From: an uncultured marine group I thaumarchaeote
GTDB lineage: Archaea; Thermoproteota; Nitrososphaeria; Nitrososphaerales; Nitrosopumilaceae
DNA: 17,175 bases
NCBI GenBank assembly: GCA_902512865.1
Contig: CABXKZ010000012.1
Location: 1 to 17,175 of the forward strand
Reading direction: 5' to 3'
Shown here: positions 6,078 to 14,368 of the stretch, one piece after another
How the letters are laid out: each line of letters begins with the position of its first letter
Position numbering within the stretch: the stretch's first letter is position 1
Translations under genes and position numbers: made by a program
The notes under the pieces: model-generated
Told to the model about the DNA's origin: nothing
Database searches by the model: none
The model's input: the letters and a program-made list of their open reading frames with translations, nothing else

Positions 6078-6713
6078 TTAATTACTCTTTACTTTAGGTA
6101 AATTCCAATTATACTTCATTGCAACCATTCTAAGTCCAGTAGCCAATAACAATCCAGAAATTGTTCCAGCGTAGACATCATTTGTGAGTAATATTACTAG
6201 ATAGAATACTGCTGCACCTAAGAAACTGGCTGAAGCATACAACTCTTTTACAAATACTATAGGAGTTTGACTAACAAATACATCACGAAGTATTCCACCT
6301 CCAATAGCAGTAAGCATACCCGATAATACAATTACAAGGAAGTTCATTCCAAACATGTTATAGGCAAAAGTAGCTCCAATTACAGTGAAAACACCCAATC
6401 CAATTGCATCAAATTTCAAGAATATGTTCCAGTGTTTTTTCATCTTAGAGTGTAAAAGGAAGATTACAATTGCAGATACAACAGTAATTATGACATAAGA
6501 TGGATCAATCAGAGAATTTGGTAAATCTTTACCAAGTATGACATCACGAATTGTACCTCCAGCAACACCTGTTATTGTTGCAAGAATTATTATTCCAACA
6601 ATGTCTGCTTTATGTTCAATGGCCTTGAATGCCCCAGTTACAGCAAAAGCCATTGTTCCAAAGAGATCTAAAATGTAAATGAAAAATTCAATTGACAAAG
6701 ATGAATCTGCCAA
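6078..6713 (-). CDS. TRIC-like / UPF0126 family seven-helix membrane protein
   Basis: The 211 residues are strongly hydrophobic with about seven transmembrane helices and an internal duplication marked by two copies of the family motif: GGTIRDVILG (52-61) and GGGILRDVFVS (138-148). This is the UPF0126 family, whose studied prokaryotic members are trimeric TRIC-type monovalent cation (K+) channels. Which ion passes here is unknown. The start is TTG at 6713: the frame closes upstream with no other start codon, and the first helix would be cut by the next ATG. The gene lies 55 bases downstream of L12 on the same strand and may be co-transcribed with it. Its stop is one base from the convergent L10 stop. 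It has no obvious role with the ribosomal genes around it. Confidence 0.88.
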   Translation of the reverse strand: MADSSLSIEFFIYILDLFGTMAFAVTGAFKAIEHKADIVGIIILATITGVAGGTIRDVILGKDLPNSLIDPSYVIITVVSAIVIFLLHSKMKKHWNIFLKFDAIGLGVFTVIGATFAYNMFGMNFLVIVLSGMLTAIGGGILRDVFVSQTPIVFVKELYASASFLGAAVFYLVILLTNDVYAGTISGLLLATGLRMVAMKYNWNLPKVKSN

Positions 6714-6768
6714 ACCAATTACAATAAAATCTAGTCACTAATAACGTTGAAAAGTTTTTGAGATAAAT

Positions 6769-7080
6769 TTAGCCGAATAGAGAGGATAAGCCTTCCATTG
6801 CTGCTTCTTCTTGTTTCTCACTTGGTGGTTCTGCTTTCTTTTCTTTTTTAGGTTCATCTCCACCTGCTGCTGCGTCTGCTGCTGGTGCGGCTGCTGCAAC
6901 TGCTACAGGTGCTGCTTTGATTGCGTCTTCGATGTTAACATCGGCTAATGATGCTACAAGTGCTTTAACTTGGGCTTCATTAACTTCGGCGCCTGTTGCT
7001 TTAACTACACTAGTAACATTTGCTTCGTTAACTTCTTTTTCGAGTTTGTGCAACATTAATGCAGCGTAAACATATTCCAT
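6769..7080 (-). CDS. rpl12: Large-subunit ribosomal protein L12 (archaeal P1 type)
   Basis: Stalk protein that recruits translation GTPases; present as dimers on L10. The 103-residue product has the N-terminal dimerisation domain starting MEYVYAALMLHKLEKEV, the archaeal signature, then an Ala-rich hinge (about residues 56-72), a charged Lys/Glu linker and the conserved factor-binding tail ending MEGLSSLFG. The frame stays open 25 codons upstream, but those residues are unlike L12 and would run through the promoter, so the ATG at 7080 is used. A TATA-like box at -30 to -21 points to a leaderless mRNA. In most archaea L12 directly follows L10; here it is on the opposite strand, separated by the TRIC-like gene, and has its own promoter. 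The Ala-rich part locally raises the GC content. Confidence 0.97.
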   Translation of the reverse strand: MEYVYAALMLHKLEKEVNEANVTSVVKATGAEVNEAQVKALVASLADVNIEDAIKAAPVAVAAAAPAADAAAGGDEPKKEKKAEPPSEKQEEAAMEGLSSLFG

Positions 7081-7100
7081 GTACAAAAAAGCCGTTAGGC

Positions 7101-7110
7101 ATAATAAAAA
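7101..7110 (-). promoter_or_regulatory. TATA-like promoter element of L12
   Basis: The minus strand reads TTTTTATTAT at -30 to -21 from the L12 ATG, in the 47 bases between the end of the upstream unknown gene and L12. The spacing predicts a leaderless transcript and argues that L12 has its own promoter rather than depending on the upstream gene. Confidence 0.5.
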
Positions 7111-7127
7111 GCTATCAAAAATTGTCT

Positions 7128-7646
7128 TTAGATCAGAATTTTTAGGCTTCGGCAAACAGAATAGAGATTTTTCTTTAATTCCTTGTCGTAAAGATTCTCC
7201 ATTTTCTGTTTGAGGATTCTTTTTGCGTGATCCTGCTCTGTGCCGTTTGGAAGAGATAATACATTGTTAATTAATTCAGACAAGGATTCTCTAATCCAGC
7301 CATCAAAGATTGTGAAGACCTTTTTTGAGATAAATTCTACTTTCTCAGATGCAATGTCTACTACATCTGTAAAATTTTCATATTCAATTCGGTAAATTAG
7401 TGCAAAAATACAGTTTTCAGAAGTAGGATTTGTGAGAATTTCTGTTGAACGTGGACCTGCTTTTCCTTGAGAGACTTTGTTTTTTAGCCCAGTAGGATTT
7501 ACAAAAAAACCATTCACGCCAATTTTATTTCCATCAACACCAGTTACGGTTCCAAATATTAGATTATGAAAATCTCCTTCTTCATCTTTCCTAGATGTAA
7601 AAACGAAATCACCTTCCTTTACTTCACCTTTTTTTCTTCCAAACAT
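7128..7646 (-). CDS. Unrecognised 172-residue protein upstream of L12
   Basis: I do not recognise this family. The N-terminal half (about residues 1-75) alternates charged and beta-prone segments: MFGRKKGEVKEGDFVFTSRK, LIFGTVTGVDGNKIGVNGFF and a Lys/Gly-rich stretch, suggesting a small beta-barrel-like domain. The second half (about 90-172) is helical and charged, with DGWIRESLSELINNVLSL and KRILKQKMENLYDKELKKN. There is no signal peptide or transmembrane segment, so it should be cytosolic. Coding support comes from the long frame, an ATG at 7646 with a very good TATA box (TTAAATATAG at -29), and position between real genes. It diverges from alaS and lies upstream of L12 on the same strand. 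A nucleic-acid or ribosome-linked role would fit the context but is a guess. Confidence 0.75.
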   Translation of the reverse strand: MFGRKKGEVKEGDFVFTSRKDEEGDFHNLIFGTVTGVDGNKIGVNGFFVNPTGLKNKVSQGKAGPRSTEILTNPTSENCIFALIYRIEYENFTDVVDIASEKVEFISKKVFTIFDGWIRESLSELINNVLSLPNGTEQDHAKRILKQKMENLYDKELKKNLYSVCRSLKILI

Positions 7647-7665
7647 GAAATGTTCCTACATTTTT

Positions 7666-7675
7666 CTATATTTAA
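7666..7675 (-). promoter_or_regulatory. TATA box of the 172-residue protein gene
   Basis: The minus strand reads TTAAATATAG at -29 to -20 from the ATG at 7646, close to the archaeal consensus and spaced for a leaderless mRNA. It supports this frame being a real gene. Confidence 0.6.
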
Positions 7676-7692
7676 TGGTTGAATCGACAGTC

Positions 7693-7701
7693 CTTAATAT
7701 C
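7693..7701 (+). promoter_or_regulatory. TATA box of the alaS-leuS operon
   Basis: CTTAATATC lies at -29 to -21 from the GTG start at 7722, so transcription probably begins at the GTG itself. With the divergent box at 7666-7675, both promoters fit within a 75-base spacer. Confidence 0.5.
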
Positions 7702-7721
7702 GGCACTAGTTCAAAAATTTA

Positions 7722-10415
7722 GTGAATAAAAAAGAGATTCTTGAGAAATTCTCAGCAGATCCTCAGAGATATTATAATGTGAATCTTTTCGAAGACCAGG
7801 GATTCGAACGTAAATCGTGTAATGTTTGTAATAGATTTTTCTGGACTTTAGATTCTGAAAGAGACAAATGTCCTGATCATTCAGAGGATACTTACTCATT
7901 CATCGGAGAACCACCAACATCAAAAAGATTTGATTATACACAAGCATGGAAAGAGGTTGAATCATTTTTTGTAAAGAATAATCACACATCAATTAACAGA
8001 TATCCAGTAGTTTGTAGATGGAGAGATGATCTTTACTTTACGATTGCATCAATTGTTGATTTTCAAAGAGTTATGGGGAGTAAGGTGGCGTTTGAATTTC
8101 CTGCAAACCCACTTGTTGTACCACAAACATGTTTAAGATTCAAAGATTTAGAAAATGTTGGTGTAACAGGTAGACACTTTTCATCATTTTGTATGATAGG
8201 GCAACATAGCATTCCAAATGAAGACGGGTATTGGAAAGATGAATGTGTTAATCTTGATTTTAATTTATTGACACAACAATTTGGAATTGAAAAAAAAGAG
8301 ATTACATTTGTAGAAGATGTTTGGGAAGGAGGAGGATCTTTTGGTTCATCATTAGAATATTTTGTGAGAGGTTTGGAACTTGGTAATGCAGTGTTTACAG
8401 AATTTCAAGGTGACCTTTCAAATTACAAAACACTTGATCAAAGAATAATCGATATGGGGGCAGGTCTTGAAAGATTTGCATGGATTACAATGGGAACCCC
8501 AACTGCATACGATTGTTGTTTTGGTCCAATTACTGAAAAATTAATCCAAGATGCAGGTATTGATGCAAATTCCTCAGTATTAGTCCCATATTTTACTGAA
8601 ATTGCAAAGAATTTGGAATTGTATGATGACTTGTCTCAAGTAAGGAAAAATACCATCAAATCGACAGGACTATCTGACGAACAAATTAGTCGTATCATTA
8701 CCCCATTAGAGGGAATTTATCTAATTATTGACCACATAAGAACACTGATTTTTGCAATATCAGATGGTGCTCTTCCTAGCAATGTGGGAGGAGGATATAA
8801 TCTTCGAATGATGCTTAGAAGAATTATTTCAACTATGGATAGATTGAAATTAAAATTTGACTTGGATGAGATAATTGATATTCAAATTGATTATTTGAAA
8901 AATACGTACCCAGAATTAGAAAAAACAAGACAAGATGTCAAAGAGATTATTTCAATTGAGACAGGACGGTACGATAGCTCAAAACAAAGAATGCAAAAAA
9001 TTGTTAGTAAATTAGACAAACAGCCAAATGTTGAGGATTTGATACGACTGTACGAATCTGACGGAGTTACTCCAGAATATCTAAAGGAGATGAAAATTAT
9101 TTCAGAGATTCCATCAACATTTTATGGAAAACTTGCCGAATTACACCAATCCAAAAAACAAAGAGAGCAAGAAAGTTTCCCATTAGAAGGAATTCCAGAT
9201 ACAGAACTTCTCTTTTATGGAGATGATCCAAGAGAATTTGATGCAAAAGTTTTGAAAACATTTGAAAATTTTGTAGTTTTAGATAGAACTGCGTTTTATG
9301 CAAGAGGAGGAGGTCAAGAGCCAGATCATGGAAAGATTGGAGACTGCGATATAGTAGACATTACAAAACATGGAAACGTTGTAGTCCATAAGATAAAAGG
9401 CGATATGCCAAAAAATGGGGAAACTGTATCATGCGTTGTAGATGCAAAAAGGAGAGATGGAATTACAAAGAATCACACTAGTACACATATCATCAACACT
9501 TCTGCTAGAAGTGTTTTAGGTTCATGGGTATGGCAACATTCAGCTTTCAAAGAAGAAGATCATGCAAGGTTAGACATAACACATCATTCTGCACTTACAG
9601 ATGATGATGTTGAGAAGATTGAACAAGCTGCCAATTCAATTGTTGAAAAATCAATACCAGTGAAGATAGAAAATTTTGATAGAGGTGCCGCTGAACAAAA
9701 GTATGGATTTAGAATTTACCAAGGAGGAGTAGTTCCTGTAAAATCAGTTAGAATTGTATCAATAGGAGATTTAGATATAGAAGCATGTGGTGGAACACAT
9801 GTAGCAAATACTTCAGACGTAGAAGAGATTAAGATTACAAGAACCAAAAGAATTCAGGATGGGGTTGTAAGGATTGAATTTGTATCAGGAGAAAGCGCAA
9901 AGGAATTTGTTAAGAAGAAACAGCAAGATTCAGAGAGTAGAGAGAAAGAAGATAAATTAAAAGAACAAGAAAAAGAAAAGAGAGTTGAGAGAAGACAACT
10001 TGCTAAAGAAAGAATTCCAATTATAGCAAAATCACTGTCAGAATGTAAAGAAGGAATATCCACAATTGAAGATATTATCATAGAATTAACAGAATCAGGA
10101 AAGGCAAACTTTTGTTATTCAACAAGTAATGACTATGATGACGTTTTTCATATTGGTTTAGGAGAAGTACTTTGTAAGGCAGACCCTAGATTGGTATATT
10201 GTGGATTGTTTGAAGAAGGAGAAAAAATTCGAGTTATAGTATATGCAGGCGATGTGATTTCAAAAGAAAAGAGTGCAGGAGAAATTGTAAGGAATATCTC
10301 ACAGATTCTGGGTGGAGCTGGTGGAGGAAGTTCTAAGTTTGCTCAAGGAGGTGGAACTGATAAATCAAAGAAAGAAGATGCAATTAAAAATGCGAAGACC
10401 GTGATTCTTGAATAG
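7722..10415 (+). CDS. alaS: Alanyl-tRNA synthetase, archaeal type
   Basis: Class II synthetase that charges tRNA-Ala and hydrolyses mischarged Ser- and Gly-tRNA-Ala. The 897 residues begin with the archaeal N-terminal segment containing C33xxC36...C50xxH53, a likely zinc knuckle whose last ligand would be His. The catalytic domain follows, with RYPVVCRWRDDL and GGGSFGSSLEYFVRGLE. Later come the tRNA-recognition region, the editing domain with HTSTH (585-589) and CGGTH (689-693), which supply its metal-binding His/Cys residues, a charged coiled linker (about 735-770), and a C-Ala domain with GGAGGGSSKFAQGGG (864-878). All domains are intact and the length is typical of archaeal AlaRS. The start is GTG at 7722 with a leaderless promoter. 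LeuRS follows after nine bases. Confidence 0.98.
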   Translation: MNKKEILEKFSADPQRYYNVNLFEDQGFERKSCNVCNRFFWTLDSERDKCPDHSEDTYSFIGEPPTSKRFDYTQAWKEVESFFVKNNHTSINRYPVVCRWRDDLYFTIASIVDFQRVMGSKVAFEFPANPLVVPQTCLRFKDLENVGVTGRHFSSFCMIGQHSIPNEDGYWKDECVNLDFNLLTQQFGIEKKEITFVEDVWEGGGSFGSSLEYFVRGLELGNAVFTEFQGDLSNYKTLDQRIIDMGAGLERFAWITMGTPTAYDCCFGPITEKLIQDAGIDANSSVLVPYFTEIAKNLELYDDLSQVRKNTIKSTGLSDEQISRIITPLEGIYLIIDHIRTLIFAISDGALPSNVGGGYNLRMMLRRIISTMDRLKLKFDLDEIIDIQIDYLKNTYPELEKTRQDVKEIISIETGRYDSSKQRMQKIVSKLDKQPNVEDLIRLYESDGVTPEYLKEMKIISEIPSTFYGKLAELHQSKKQREQESFPLEGIPDTELLFYGDDPREFDAKVLKTFENFVVLDRTAFYARGGGQEPDHGKIGDCDIVDITKHGNVVVHKIKGDMPKNGETVSCVVDAKRRDGITKNHTSTHIINTSARSVLGSWVWQHSAFKEEDHARLDITHHSALTDDDVEKIEQAANSIVEKSIPVKIENFDRGAAEQKYGFRIYQGGVVPVKSVRIVSIGDLDIEACGGTHVANTSDVEEIKITRTKRIQDGVVRIEFVSGESAKEFVKKKQQDSESREKEDKLKEQEKEKRVERRQLAKERIPIIAKSLSECKEGISTIEDIIIELTESGKANFCYSTSNDYDDVFHIGLGEVLCKADPRLVYCGLFEEGEKIRVIVYAGDVISKEKSAGEIVRNISQILGGAGGGSSKFAQGGGTDKSKKEDAIKNAKTVILE

Positions 10416-10424
10416 GTAAACAAG

Positions 10425-13310
10425 ATGGAATTAAACTGGAATCAAATAGATGACAAATGGAGAAGTAAATGGTATGAAGCCAAAGACTTTGAAACAGATC
10501 CTAATGATAAACCAAAAAAATTCATAACAGTCGCATATCCATATCCAAACTCACCTCAACATATTGGACATGGAAGAACATACACACTAGCAGATGTTCA
10601 TTCACGCTATTACAGAATGAAAGGATTCAATGTCTTGTTTCCAATGGGATTTCATTATACAGGAACACCAATTCTTGGAATGTCAAAAAGAGTTCAAGCC
10701 AATGATGAAGAATTGATTGAAGCATTCAAGAATCTATACAATGTTCCAGAAGAGAAGATCAAAGAGTTTGTTGATCCAGTGAAGATTGCAGATTACTTTC
10801 ACGAAGAAATTAAGGCAGGAATGATCGAGATGGGATACTCCATAGACTGGAGAAGAGAATTTACAACAATTATACCAGCATATCAAAAATTTATTGAGTG
10901 GCAATTTCGAAATCTAAAAGAGAAAGATCTAATCGTGCAAGGAAATCATCCTGTGGGATGGTGTCCAAATGATCAAAATCCTGTTTCACAACATGACACA
11001 CTAGGCGATGTTGAACCAGACTTTAGTGAATATATTGTAATTAAATTCAATATTGGAGAGGAAATTATTCCTGTTGCCACACTTAGACCTGAGACATTAT
11101 TTGGTGTGACAAATCTTTGGATAAATCCAGAGATTATCTATAAAAAAGTCAAAGTTGATGGAGAAACTTGGATAATAAGTGCTGAGTGTGCATACAAGTT
11201 AGAGTTTCTTAATAAAAAAATAGAGATTATTGAAGACATATCAGGTTCACAATTAATTGGCAAGAAAGTTCACAGTCCAACTAGTGAAGATGAGTTTCTA
11301 ATTCTTCCTGCATCTTTTGTCACAGCAACCACAGGTACAGGAATTGTGATGTCAGTTCCAGCACATGCTCCATATGATTTTCAAGCATTAGAAGATATCA
11401 AAAATGGGAATTACAAAAATATTGAAGATTCATTACGAAATGAAGTTGAAAAAGTTCAGCCAGTTACAATAATTTCTACTGATGGATTGAGCGACATACC
11501 AGCTCAAGAAGTGATAAAGAGAATGGGAATTACAAATCAAGATGACCCAAAATTAGAAGATGCAACAAAAGAGATCTATTCTAAAGAATTCTATGAAGGA
11601 AAACTTAATTCCAATACAGGTGAGTTTGCAGGAAAGAAGATTACATTTGTCAAAGAAGAGGTAAAAGAATGGATTTCCAAGACAGGAAAATCAGACATTA
11701 TGCTTGAACTAACAAATGAGTCAGTAAGGTGCAGATGTGGTACAGAATGTGTGGTGAAACTACTCAACAACCAATGGTTTTTGGATTATGCAAACAAAGA
11801 ATGGAAAGCAAAAGCCCATGAGTGTTTTGAATCAATGAATATACTTCCAAATGATATTCGAACTGAATTTTTCAATGTGCTTGATTGGCTTCGAGAAAGA
11901 GCATGTGCAAGACAGCATGGATTAGGAACAAAAATTCCATGGGATAATGATTGGTTAGTTGAGAGTTTGGCTGATTCAGTAATTTACATGTCATTTTACA
12001 CCATGGCAAAATTTGTCAATTCAGGAGAGATTTTAGCAGAAAACATGAATGATGAATTTTTTAATTATATTTTCTATGGAAATGGAAATTCGGAGATAAT
12101 TGCAAAAAATGCAAAGATTACAATAGAAAAACTAGAAGAGATACGAAAAGAGTTTTTGTATTTTTATCCTGTTGATTCTAGGCATTCAGGCAGAGATTTA
12201 GTTCCAAATCATCTAACATTTTTTGTTCTAAATCATGTTGCGCTATTTCCTAAAGAAAATTGGCCAAAAGAGATTGTAGTGAATGGCTCGGTCTTGATGG
12301 ATGGGAAAAAAATGTCAAAATCTATGGGCAATATTATCCCATTACGTGATGCTGTCAGGAAATATGGTGCAGATCCAATTAGATTATCAATATTAATCTC
12401 AGCAGAACTTTTGCAAGATGCTGATTTTAATGCCGAATCAATTTCAGGCATAAAAAATAGATTACAATCAATGTACGATGAATGTGTAAAATTTAACAAT
12501 CCTGGAAAAATAGGGACAGAACCTGAAGATGTTTGGATATTAAGTAAATTATCAAAATTAATTTTTGAAGTTACAGAGTCTATGGAAAAGATGCGACTTC
12601 GTGAATCATTACATCATATTTTGTATGGATTTGACTCAGATCTCCAATGGTACATGAAAAGAGCTAGTGCAAAAAATAGAAATGATATATCAGGAGTTTT
12701 AAACAGAGTTCTTGCAACACGTATCTCCATGCTTTCACCATTTGCACCTCACATAGCAGAAGAGATGTGGGAAAAATTAGGGAATTCAGAGATGGTTTCA
12801 AGATCATCATGGCCAAAACAAGAAGAACAAACAGATGATAAAGCAGTTCAAAATGAAAGCTTACTTAGTTCAGTAATGAATGATATTTCAAATATTACTA
12901 AAGTGACAAAGATTACACCTGAAAAGATTATAATTTACACAGCAGATAGCTGGAAATCAAAAGCATATCATAAAATTCTAAGTGGAGTTAATTCAGGAGA
13001 AACAAATGTTGGTATTTTCATTAAAGAATTAATTTCTCAAAAGGAAACGGAGAATGTCAAAAAAGATCCTGACTTTGTAAAAAAGACATTAAAGGATATT
13101 CTCTCAGAACCAATGGATCTAAGAAGAACAAAGTTGAATGCAGGGGAGATTAATGAAAGTGAGACCATTTCTAATGAACTTTCATCATTAATTGAAGCAG
13201 ATTACGGAATCAAACTTCAGGTGTTTTCAGAAAATGATTCTGAAAAATATGATCCAAAAAATAAAGCGAGAATGGCAAGACCATACAAACCTGCAATTTT
13301 GATTGAGTAA
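10425..13310 (+). CDS. leuS: Leucyl-tRNA synthetase, archaeal/eukaryal type
   Basis: Class I synthetase charging tRNA-Leu. The 961 residues show the class I signature HIGH (46-49) within SPQHIGHGRTYT, and KMSKS (629-633) within MDGKKMSKSMGN. The CP1 editing domain lies between them, with LRPETLFGVTNLW (about 219-231) and GTGIVMSVPAHAPYD (about 305-319, ending in the aspartate typical of the editing pocket). A Cys-containing RCRCGTECVVKLL segment and WFLDYANKEWKAKA precede the second half of the Rossmann fold. The helical anticodon-binding domain covers about 690-810, and the rest is the archaeal C-terminal extension. Length is normal. It begins nine bases after alaS, so the two synthetases form an operon. 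Confidence 0.98.
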   Translation: MELNWNQIDDKWRSKWYEAKDFETDPNDKPKKFITVAYPYPNSPQHIGHGRTYTLADVHSRYYRMKGFNVLFPMGFHYTGTPILGMSKRVQANDEELIEAFKNLYNVPEEKIKEFVDPVKIADYFHEEIKAGMIEMGYSIDWRREFTTIIPAYQKFIEWQFRNLKEKDLIVQGNHPVGWCPNDQNPVSQHDTLGDVEPDFSEYIVIKFNIGEEIIPVATLRPETLFGVTNLWINPEIIYKKVKVDGETWIISAECAYKLEFLNKKIEIIEDISGSQLIGKKVHSPTSEDEFLILPASFVTATTGTGIVMSVPAHAPYDFQALEDIKNGNYKNIEDSLRNEVEKVQPVTIISTDGLSDIPAQEVIKRMGITNQDDPKLEDATKEIYSKEFYEGKLNSNTGEFAGKKITFVKEEVKEWISKTGKSDIMLELTNESVRCRCGTECVVKLLNNQWFLDYANKEWKAKAHECFESMNILPNDIRTEFFNVLDWLRERACARQHGLGTKIPWDNDWLVESLADSVIYMSFYTMAKFVNSGEILAENMNDEFFNYIFYGNGNSEIIAKNAKITIEKLEEIRKEFLYFYPVDSRHSGRDLVPNHLTFFVLNHVALFPKENWPKEIVVNGSVLMDGKKMSKSMGNIIPLRDAVRKYGADPIRLSILISAELLQDADFNAESISGIKNRLQSMYDECVKFNNPGKIGTEPEDVWILSKLSKLIFEVTESMEKMRLRESLHHILYGFDSDLQWYMKRASAKNRNDISGVLNRVLATRISMLSPFAPHIAEEMWEKLGNSEMVSRSSWPKQEEQTDDKAVQNESLLSSVMNDISNITKVTKITPEKIIIYTADSWKSKAYHKILSGVNSGETNVGIFIKELISQKETENVKKDPDFVKKTLKDILSEPMDLRRTKLNAGEINESETISNELSSLIEADYGIKLQVFSENDSEKYDPKNKARMARPYKPAILIE

Positions 13311-13320
13311 AAACTGGAAT

Positions 13321-13330
13321 TGTATTTATT
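13321..13330 (+). promoter_or_regulatory. Candidate TATA box of the flavoprotein gene
   Basis: TGTATTTATT lies at -34 to -25 from the ATG at 13355, in the 44-base gap after leuS. It suggests independent transcription with a leader of only a few bases. Confidence 0.4.
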
Positions 13331-13354
13331 AGGTTAATGAACTAATTAGATCAA

Positions 13355-14368
13355 ATGAAGATTGCAGTTATGGGAATGGGTGTTGCAGGAAGTTATCTTA
13401 TGGCTAGACTGAAGGATTCCGAACACGAAGTAATAGGATATGAAAGAATGTTAGAGGAAAAACACGATTCAATTTGTGCATGGGGTACAATAAAAAAAGA
13501 ATTAACTAATTTTTGTAAAAAAACTGGTAGAAATTTTAATGATTTTTTAATTCATGATGGTAAAAACATGCATGTTAAAATGAATAATGATGTGAAATTT
13601 GATATAGGTTTGAAAGGACTATGCACATATAACAAATTAGGATTGATTAAAGATTTCATTAAAGATTGCAATGTAATTTATGGTGAAGCCCCATCACTAG
13701 AAAAGCTTGAAAAAGAATACGATATGATAGTAGACTGTACAGGATTTCACAGAGTTTACCTACCAAAAATGGAGCAGGATTTCTTTTTACCAACATACGA
13801 GTATAAAGTAGAATATGAAAATGGAGTACCATATGATGATTTTTACATTGAACCATTCCCAGGTATGTCAGGATACTTTTGGTACTTTCCATTAGGAGGG
13901 AAATTTGCACATATTGGTGCAGGGGATTATAACAAAAACCATGTTAAGGCAACAGATGCATTTTTAGAAAAACATGGGGGTAAAATAGTTGCAACAAAAG
14001 GACGCCCAATTAGATTAGCAACTCCAGACAGATGCAAACCATATTACTCTGGAAAAGTTGTCGGTGTTGGAGAATCAATTGGAACAGTTTATGCATTATT
14101 AGGTGAAGGAATTATTCCATCTATGCAATGTGTAGATATTTTCTTAGAAAACATGCATGATTTCAAAGCATATGAAAAAGCTGTTGAAAAACACTACAAA
14201 GTTTATGCCAAAGTATTTAATTTTGTGAGAGCAAAAATTCACCATGATTTTAGTTTCTTAAAAGCATTGCCAGATTTTATATCAATATTCAGATACATGA
14301 AAAAGAATGAAGATAGATTTGGTATGCATATTAAAATTGCAGATTTAATGAAAGTAGCAAAAGCCTAA
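13355..14368 (+). CDS. FAD-dependent oxidoreductase, geranylgeranyl-reductase family
   Basis: Flavoprotein of the p-hydroxybenzoate-hydroxylase fold, related to archaeal enzymes that saturate the isoprenoid chains of membrane lipids or quinones. The 337 residues begin with a beta strand and the FAD-binding GMGVAG (7-12, GxGxxG). An invariant-like Cys41 lies in SICAWG, and DCTG is at 127-130. The family signature YFWYFPLGG (174-182) is followed by HIGAGD. The second FAD motif is GVGESIGTVYALLGEGI (237-253), where many relatives have GDAAG; here Glu replaces the Asp. The C-terminal part is helical and basic. Archaea often have several paralogues, so the substrate (archaeol/GDGT precursor, menaquinone side chain or other) cannot be assigned. 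Its TAA stop shares four bases with the convergent cysteine-cluster gene. Confidence 0.88.
   Translation: MKIAVMGMGVAGSYLMARLKDSEHEVIGYERMLEEKHDSICAWGTIKKELTNFCKKTGRNFNDFLIHDGKNMHVKMNNDVKFDIGLKGLCTYNKLGLIKDFIKDCNVIYGEAPSLEKLEKEYDMIVDCTGFHRVYLPKMEQDFFLPTYEYKVEYENGVPYDDFYIEPFPGMSGYFWYFPLGGKFAHIGAGDYNKNHVKATDAFLEKHGGKIVATKGRPIRLATPDRCKPYYSGKVVGVGESIGTVYALLGEGIIPSMQCVDIFLENMHDFKAYEKAVEKHYKVYAKVFNFVRAKIHHDFSFLKALPDFISIFRYMKKNEDRFGMHIKIADLMKVAKA

Noticed and set aside
7081..7155. 25-codon upstream extension of L12
   Set aside because: The residues are unlike any L12, overlap the 3' end of the upstream gene and would include the TATA-like box. The family start is at the ATG at 7080.
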